Assembly (NCBI GenBank): GCA_019113175.1
Contig: DXHY01000031.1
Location: 1-64,000, forward strand
Source of the DNA: Candidatus Eisenbergiella stercoravium
Lineage (GTDB): Bacteria > Bacillota > Clostridia > Lachnospirales > Lachnospiraceae
Length of the DNA stretch: 64,000 bases
Direction of reading: 5' to 3'
Each line of letters begins with the position of its first letter. Position 1 is the stretch's first letter. Of this stretch, positions 59,816 through 64,000 are shown in pieces. Made by a program: the position numbers and the translations under genes. The notes beneath the pieces were generated by a model. That model was not told where the DNA came from. It saw nothing but the letters and a program-made list of their open reading frames with translations, and searched no databases.

Positions 59816-62278
59816 ATGACCAGACAGATCCCGCTTTCCGAACTCACTCCCGGCTCATCAGCCGTTATCTGCAGCCTGCTTTCAGAAGGCGCGCTCCGGC
59901 GGCGTCTTCTGACCACAGGTTTTCTGGAGAATACCCCGGTCCGCTGTGTCGTCAGAAGCCCTCTGGGAGATCCTGCCGCTTACCTGATCCGGGATACTGT
60001 CATCGCTCTGCGGCGCAGGGAAGCGGAAACCATTCTTGTAGAAGCGTCCGACACGGAAAACCGAACCGGTACGGGCGAAAAGCCGGAGCCCCTTCTCGCC
60101 CTGGCCGGTAATCCCAACGTGGGCAAAAGCACGGTTTTCAACGCTCTGACCGGTCTGAAGCAGCACACGGGCAACTGGGCCGGAAAAACGGTGGAGTGCG
60201 CGCAGGGCTTCTGCCGCATCGAAAACCTGCGCTGCCGCGTGGTGGATCTGCCCGGCTGTTATTCCCTGCTGTCCGGCAGTGCGGAAGAAAATGTGGCCCG
60301 AACCTTCCTTCTTTCCCATACTCCCGATGCGGTCATCGCCGTCTGCGATGCCACCCGTCTGGAAAGCACTCTTCCCCTGGCACTTCAGCTTCTGGAAATG
60401 GGCCTCCCCGTCCTTCTCTGCGTGAATCTGATGGACGAAGCACAGCGAATGGGCAAATCTCCCGACCTCTCCCTGCTGTCTGAACGGCTTTCCATCCCGG
60501 TCATCGGAACAAAGGCAAACCGCAGGGACGGGCTTGGCTCACTGCGGCAGGCCCTTACCGCGCTTCTGACCTCTGCCCGGCCATCCCCGGCTCCTGCCTT
60601 TCAGATTCCATATCCCGCCAATCTGGAAACCGCGCTCTCCCTTCTCTACCCGGCCGTCCGTAAGGCCTGCCCGGAAAAAGCCGGCACTCCATTTCCCGGC
60701 GAACGCTTTCTCTGTCTTCAGCTGCTGGAGGCTTCTCTTCCGGCTTCCTCCGACACGCCTCTGCAGCCTGCCAGCGGAAAAATAAAAGCTGCCGCAGGAA
60801 AAGCCGACACTGCACGCAGCACCGATATTTCCCGCAGCACCGAATCCGAACCGGCATTCATATCCGAATCAGAATACCTCCTTTCCGACAGCGGCGTCCG
60901 TCAGGCGGTCTCCGCCTGTGCTTCCTTCCTAACCTCCCACGGCATCGGCCGTGAGCAGCTTTCGGAGCACAGGGACGCCGCCTGCCGTCTGGAGGCTCAG
61001 AAGCTCTGTCGTGGGCTTTATCCGCCTCCTTCCGAAACAGAAAACCGGCTCTGCACTCTGGATTGGCTTCTTACCGGAAAATGGACCGCCTTTCCGGTCA
61101 TGCTCTTCTTTCTGTTTTTTCTGTTCTGGCTCACCCTCCGGGGCGCCAACATTCCTTCCGACCTGCTTTCTTCCGCCTTTTTGCGGATGGAAGCCTTTCT
61201 GTCGTGCGCCCTTCTGTCAGCCGGCTTTCCGCCTGTTGCTTCGGACCTGCTTGTAAACGGCATATTCGGAACCACAGGCCGGGTGATCTCTGTCATGCTC
61301 CCGCCCATGGCCATTTTCTTTCCTCTGTTTACCCTGCTTGAGGACGCGGGCGTCCTTCCCCGGATCGCTTTCAATCTGGACCGGGGCTTTCAACGCTGCG
61401 GAGCCTGCGGAAAGCAGGCAATTACCATGTGCATGGGGCTGGGATGCAACGCCGTCGGCGTCACAGGCAGCCGCATCATAAACGAAAAAAGGGAACGGCT
61501 GCTGGCCATTCTCACCAACAGCTTCGTTCCCTGCAACGGTCGTCTGCCTGCCCTGCTCACCCTGTCGGGCCTGCTTTTTTCACAGAAACAGACGGAAGGG
61601 ATTTCCCTCCACCCGGCTTCTGCGGCTTCCGGTCAGACAGCAGACCGACTTCCCGGCGCTTCCATTTTCAGCGCCTGCTTTCTGCTCGCCCTTCTCCTTT
61701 TGGGCATTTTGATGACCTTTCTCATCTCCCGGCTGCTTTCTGCCACCCTGTTAAAGGGGGAGGCTTCCACTTTCCTGCTGGAGCTTCCCGCCTTCCGAAA
61801 GCCGAGGATTCTTCGGGTTCTTCTTCAGAGCATCTGGGACCGGACGCTCTGCGTGCTGGGAAGGGCAGTCTGTACTGCGGCCCCGGCAGGACTGATCCTC
61901 TGGCTGCTCTCCCATCTGCAGATGCCGGACGGAAGCGTTCTGCTGATCCGCCTTACCGCCCTGCTGGACCCGTTCGCCCGCTTATTCGGCCTGGACGGCA
62001 CCATCCTCACAGGCTTTCTTCTGGGCTTTCCGGCAAATGAGATCGTCCTCCCCATCATAGCCTCGGCCTATTCGGCCCAGGGCGGCCTGCCCGTCTGGAG
62101 CCGGACCACGGTGCTCTGCACGGCACTGTTCTTTCTGATGCACTGGCCCTGCGCCACCACCCTGCTGACCATCCGGAAGGAGACCGGCAGCCTGCGCTGG
62201 ACGCTCGCCGCCTTTTTCCTTCCTGCCGTCTGCGGACTTTCTGTCTGTTTTCTGGCGAATCTGCTGTGCAGGCTTTAG
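59816..62278 (+). CDS. feoB: FeoA-FeoB fusion ferrous iron transporter
   Basis: An 820-residue Fe(II) transporter. Residues 1-80 form a FeoA/SH3-like domain (PLSELTPGSSAVICSLL, LRRRLLTTGFLENTPV). Then comes a G domain with G1 GNPNVGKST (98-106), G3 VDLPGCYSL and G4 NLMD, a Ser/Ala-rich variable region, and the membrane part with Gate motifs (PPMAIFFPLFTLLEDAGVLP, CMGLGCNAVGVTGSRII, GFPANEIVLP). Start 59816 has GGAGG; the ATG 12 bp earlier contains that SD. The 3' end overlaps the convergent GH51 gene by 4 bp. Confidence 0.95.
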   Translation: MTRQIPLSELTPGSSAVICSLLSEGALRRRLLTTGFLENTPVRCVVRSPLGDPAAYLIRDTVIALRRREAETILVEASDTENRTGTGEKPEPLLALAGNPNVGKSTVFNALTGLKQHTGNWAGKTVECAQGFCRIENLRCRVVDLPGCYSLLSGSAEENVARTFLLSHTPDAVIAVCDATRLESTLPLALQLLEMGLPVLLCVNLMDEAQRMGKSPDLSLLSERLSIPVIGTKANRRDGLGSLRQALTALLTSARPSPAPAFQIPYPANLETALSLLYPAVRKACPEKAGTPFPGERFLCLQLLEASLPASSDTPLQPASGKIKAAAGKADTARSTDISRSTESEPAFISESEYLLSDSGVRQAVSACASFLTSHGIGREQLSEHRDAACRLEAQKLCRGLYPPPSETENRLCTLDWLLTGKWTAFPVMLFFLFFLFWLTLRGANIPSDLLSSAFLRMEAFLSCALLSAGFPPVASDLLVNGIFGTTGRVISVMLPPMAIFFPLFTLLEDAGVLPRIAFNLDRGFQRCGACGKQAITMCMGLGCNAVGVTGSRIINEKRERLLAILTNSFVPCNGRLPALLTLSGLLFSQKQTEGISLHPASAASGQTADRLPGASIFSACFLLALLLLGILMTFLISRLLSATLLKGEASTFLLELPAFRKPRILRVLLQSIWDRTLCVLGRAVCTAAPAGLILWLLSHLQMPDGSVLLIRLTALLDPFARLFGLDGTILTGFLLGFPANEIVLPIIASAYSAQGGLPVWSRTTVLCTALFFLMHWPCATTLLTIRKETGSLRWTLAAFFLPAVCGLSVCFLANLLCRL

Positions 62279-64000
62279 CCCTTCACCGGAATTCTTGCCA
62301 CCACAAAACCATGTGCCGGAAGAGACAGCTTACCCGTATACGCGGCTTCTTCGGCATGAACCGTCACCTTCTCCGGATCGGTGATACAGTTGTAGTCCTC
62401 TTCCTTTCCGGAAAGGGTCATCAGCTTCATGCTTCCTGCCGGGACGTAAGCTTCCGCCATGCCGAGCGTAATCTCCTTCGGCTCCGCGTTGCGATTCACC
62501 GCCTTAATGATGATCTCTCCGGCCTTTTCATCCAGGGAGACATTTGCATAGATTTCTTCTTCGCGCAGCTTCTTTTCCTGTCCGTCCATGGAAAGCGTCA
62601 CTGTTCCCATGTTTTCCGCATACAGCTTCTGCACATAATAGCTGGGCGTACCGTAAGCGCGGCAGTCGTCGAACCAGATCATATCCGGCGACCACTGGGC
62701 GTAGCCGACGCGGGCGAACAGAGGCGCGTAGGAGGCCAGGACCACCACATCCGCGTTTCTCTCAAGGCCGGTCAGGAAAGCCGCCTCCGCCAGCGCGCCG
62801 CCCAGGGTGTTGGCGTCCGGACGGTTCATCCCGCTCACCGGATGGGCCGCGTATTCTCCGGAAAATACTTTCACGTCTCTCGGATACTCATCATAGAAAT
62901 CCGCGTGCTCATAAAGCCATTCCGGCTTCACATAATAGTGCTCATCCACCGCATAGACGAAGTTTTCCTTTTTCGGCGCCTTCTCATAATAAAACTTCCA
63001 GGCGGCGTCATACCGTTCCGAGGTGATGTCAGGTCCCGCGGAGCCGATCAGCTTCATATCCGGATACTTTTCATGGATCGCCTTTTCAAAGGCTTCATAG
63101 CGGGCAAAGAAATCCACCTTATCCGTCTGCCACTGCTCGTTTCCGATTCCCATCATCGTCATGCCGAAGGGTTCCGGGTGGCCCATCTGCGCGCGCAGAG
63201 CGCCCCATTTCGTATCCGTTCCTCCATTTGCAAACTCCACCAGATCCAGCGCGTCCTGAATGAACTCCTGAAATGCCGGATCGTCCATCTCCACCAGCTC
63301 ATAGGACTGATACTGACAGGCCAGACCCACATTCAGCACAGGAAGCGGCTTTGCGCCGATCAGCTCGCACAGCAGGAAATATTCGTAGTAGCCCAGTCCC
63401 AGAGACTGGTTGTAATGGGAATAGCAGGTATGGAAACCATTTTCCGGCTTCGTCTCATGCACAGCCCAGCGGTTGAAGTTATTCCTTCTGCCCTCCGGTC
63501 TTCCCACGCTCTCCTTCCAGCGGTAACGGTTTTCCAGCGTATTTCCCTCGATAATGCAGCCGCCCGGGAAACGGAGAAAGCCGGGCCGCAGCCCCTTCAG
63601 CAGTTCGAACAGATCCTTCCGGAAAATGCCCGCCACCGCATCCTGAGGCATGAGAGAGATAAAATCGAACTCCACCACGCCGGGCTCTGTCAGCGAAATC
63701 ACAAACTGTGCTCCCCTCACATCCTCTTCGGCGGTCAGCACCGCTTCATAACGGTTCCACTTCTGCCAGGTATGCTCCGGCACATGGATGCAGGAAACTT
63801 CCGCCTTCGCATAAGTTTTCCGGTCCTTTACCACGGACACCTCCAGATCGCCCTGGAAGGAGACACATCTGGCATAGAAGGACGCCCGGTAGGCTTTTCC
63901 CTTTTCCAGTCTTACGCCGTCATAGGCCTTGTTGGCAAAGCCCTGCCCCGCATAATCCGCCGTAAATCTAAGATAATGGGGATTTGCCCGGTCTACGGGA
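62275..64000 (-). CDS. GH51 alpha-L-arabinofuranosidase, truncated by the window edge
   Basis: At least 574 residues, running off the right edge: the frame stays open from 63840 to 64000 with sensible coding (HYLRFTADYAGQGFANKAYDG), so the true start is outside. The GH51 barrel shows GGCIIEGNTLENRYRWKESV, the acid/base Glu in MGIGNEQWQTDKVDFF and the nucleophile Glu in VKVFSGEYAAH; the C-terminal beta domain ends in HGFVVARIPVKG. Removes arabinofuranosyl side chains from imported arabinoxylan or arabinan oligosaccharides. No signal peptide can be assessed. Confidence 0.93.
   Translation of the reverse strand, partial: PVDRANPHYLRFTADYAGQGFANKAYDGVRLEKGKAYRASFYARCVSFQGDLEVSVVKDRKTYAKAEVSCIHVPEHTWQKWNRYEAVLTAEEDVRGAQFVISLTEPGVVEFDFISLMPQDAVAGIFRKDLFELLKGLRPGFLRFPGGCIIEGNTLENRYRWKESVGRPEGRRNNFNRWAVHETKPENGFHTCYSHYNQSLGLGYYEYFLLCELIGAKPLPVLNVGLACQYQSYELVEMDDPAFQEFIQDALDLVEFANGGTDTKWGALRAQMGHPEPFGMTMMGIGNEQWQTDKVDFFARYEAFEKAIHEKYPDMKLIGSAGPDITSERYDAAWKFYYEKAPKKENFVYAVDEHYYVKPEWLYEHADFYDEYPRDVKVFSGEYAAHPVSGMNRPDANTLGGALAEAAFLTGLERNADVVVLASYAPLFARVGYAQWSPDMIWFDDCRAYGTPSYYVQKLYAENMGTVTLSMDGQEKKLREEEIYANVSLDEKAGEIIIKAVNRNAEPKEITLGMAEAYVPAGSMKLMTLSGKEEDYNCITDPEKVTVHAEEAAYTGKLSLPAHGFVVARIPVKG

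Overview
The window looks like chromosomal DNA from an anaerobic gut Firmicute of the Lachnospiraceae type. Support comes from an Rnf complex in the order C-D-G-E-A-B, a glycyl-radical metabolosome, a class I lysyl-tRNA synthetase, a Cys-type sulfatase, an RpsA gene overlapping ispH, strong AGGAGG Shine-Dalgarno (SD) sites and TTGACA/TATAAT promoters. No rRNA, tRNA, CRISPR array, transposase or prophage gene was seen.

Region 1 (about 1-19190) is a deoxy-sugar utilisation locus. It starts with rhamnose isomerase and rhamnulokinase (minus strand) and a divergent AraC regulator. A DeoR regulator follows, then a complete vitamin B12-independent bacterial microcompartment (BMC) locus on the minus strand. 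Two promoters drive it. The one at 19162-19190 serves the glycyl radical diol dehydratase, its radical-SAM activase, a EutS/PduU shell protein and a EutP/PduV-like GTPase. The one at 14498-14526 serves a class II aldolase, a GlcG/PduO-C protein, CoA-acylating aldehyde dehydrogenase, Zn alcohol dehydrogenase, four BMC-H proteins, PduL, a BMC-P, a PduS-like flavo-Fe-S protein and a PduT-like BMC-T. The inferred flow is rhamnose (and/or fucose) to rhamnulose/fuculose-1-phosphate, then DHAP plus lactaldehyde, then 1,2-propanediol, then propanal, then propanol and propionyl-phosphate. Several cargo enzymes carry short amphipathic encapsulation helices.

The intergenic spaces of this BMC locus are unusual. 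At least four hold clusters of perfect stem-loops bounded by duplicated SD-containing sequence, and a related element lies upstream of a sulfatase at 57.3 kb. One BMC-H gene appears to have two translation starts, the second preceded by the same hairpin-SD module inside the coding frame. Upstream of the dehydratase promoter is a regular four-unit array (19310-19506) of GTACGGTT-N23-AACCGTAT repeated every 52-53 bp.

Region 2 (19.7-31.8 kb) holds a small secreted Asp-rich protein and a carbohydrate cassette: GntR/LacI-type regulator, GH2, GH43, a sugar ABC transporter lacking an ATPase gene, and a divergent metallo-beta-lactamase-fold protein. It looks more AT-rich than its surroundings and may have been acquired.

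Region 3 (32-64 kb) is mostly housekeeping: thrC, a SleB-like hydrolase, a ferredoxin-domain aldo/keto reductase at the end of the rnf operon, a DEDD exonuclease, cmk-ispH-rpsA, small envelope proteins, an HI0933-type flavoprotein with an RpiR regulator, a NYN/LOTUS protein, an LD-carboxypeptidase, class I LysRS with a C-terminal tRNA-binding domain, a sulfatase, an ammonium transporter fused to PII, FeoA-FeoB, and a GH51 arabinofuranosidase cut by the right edge.
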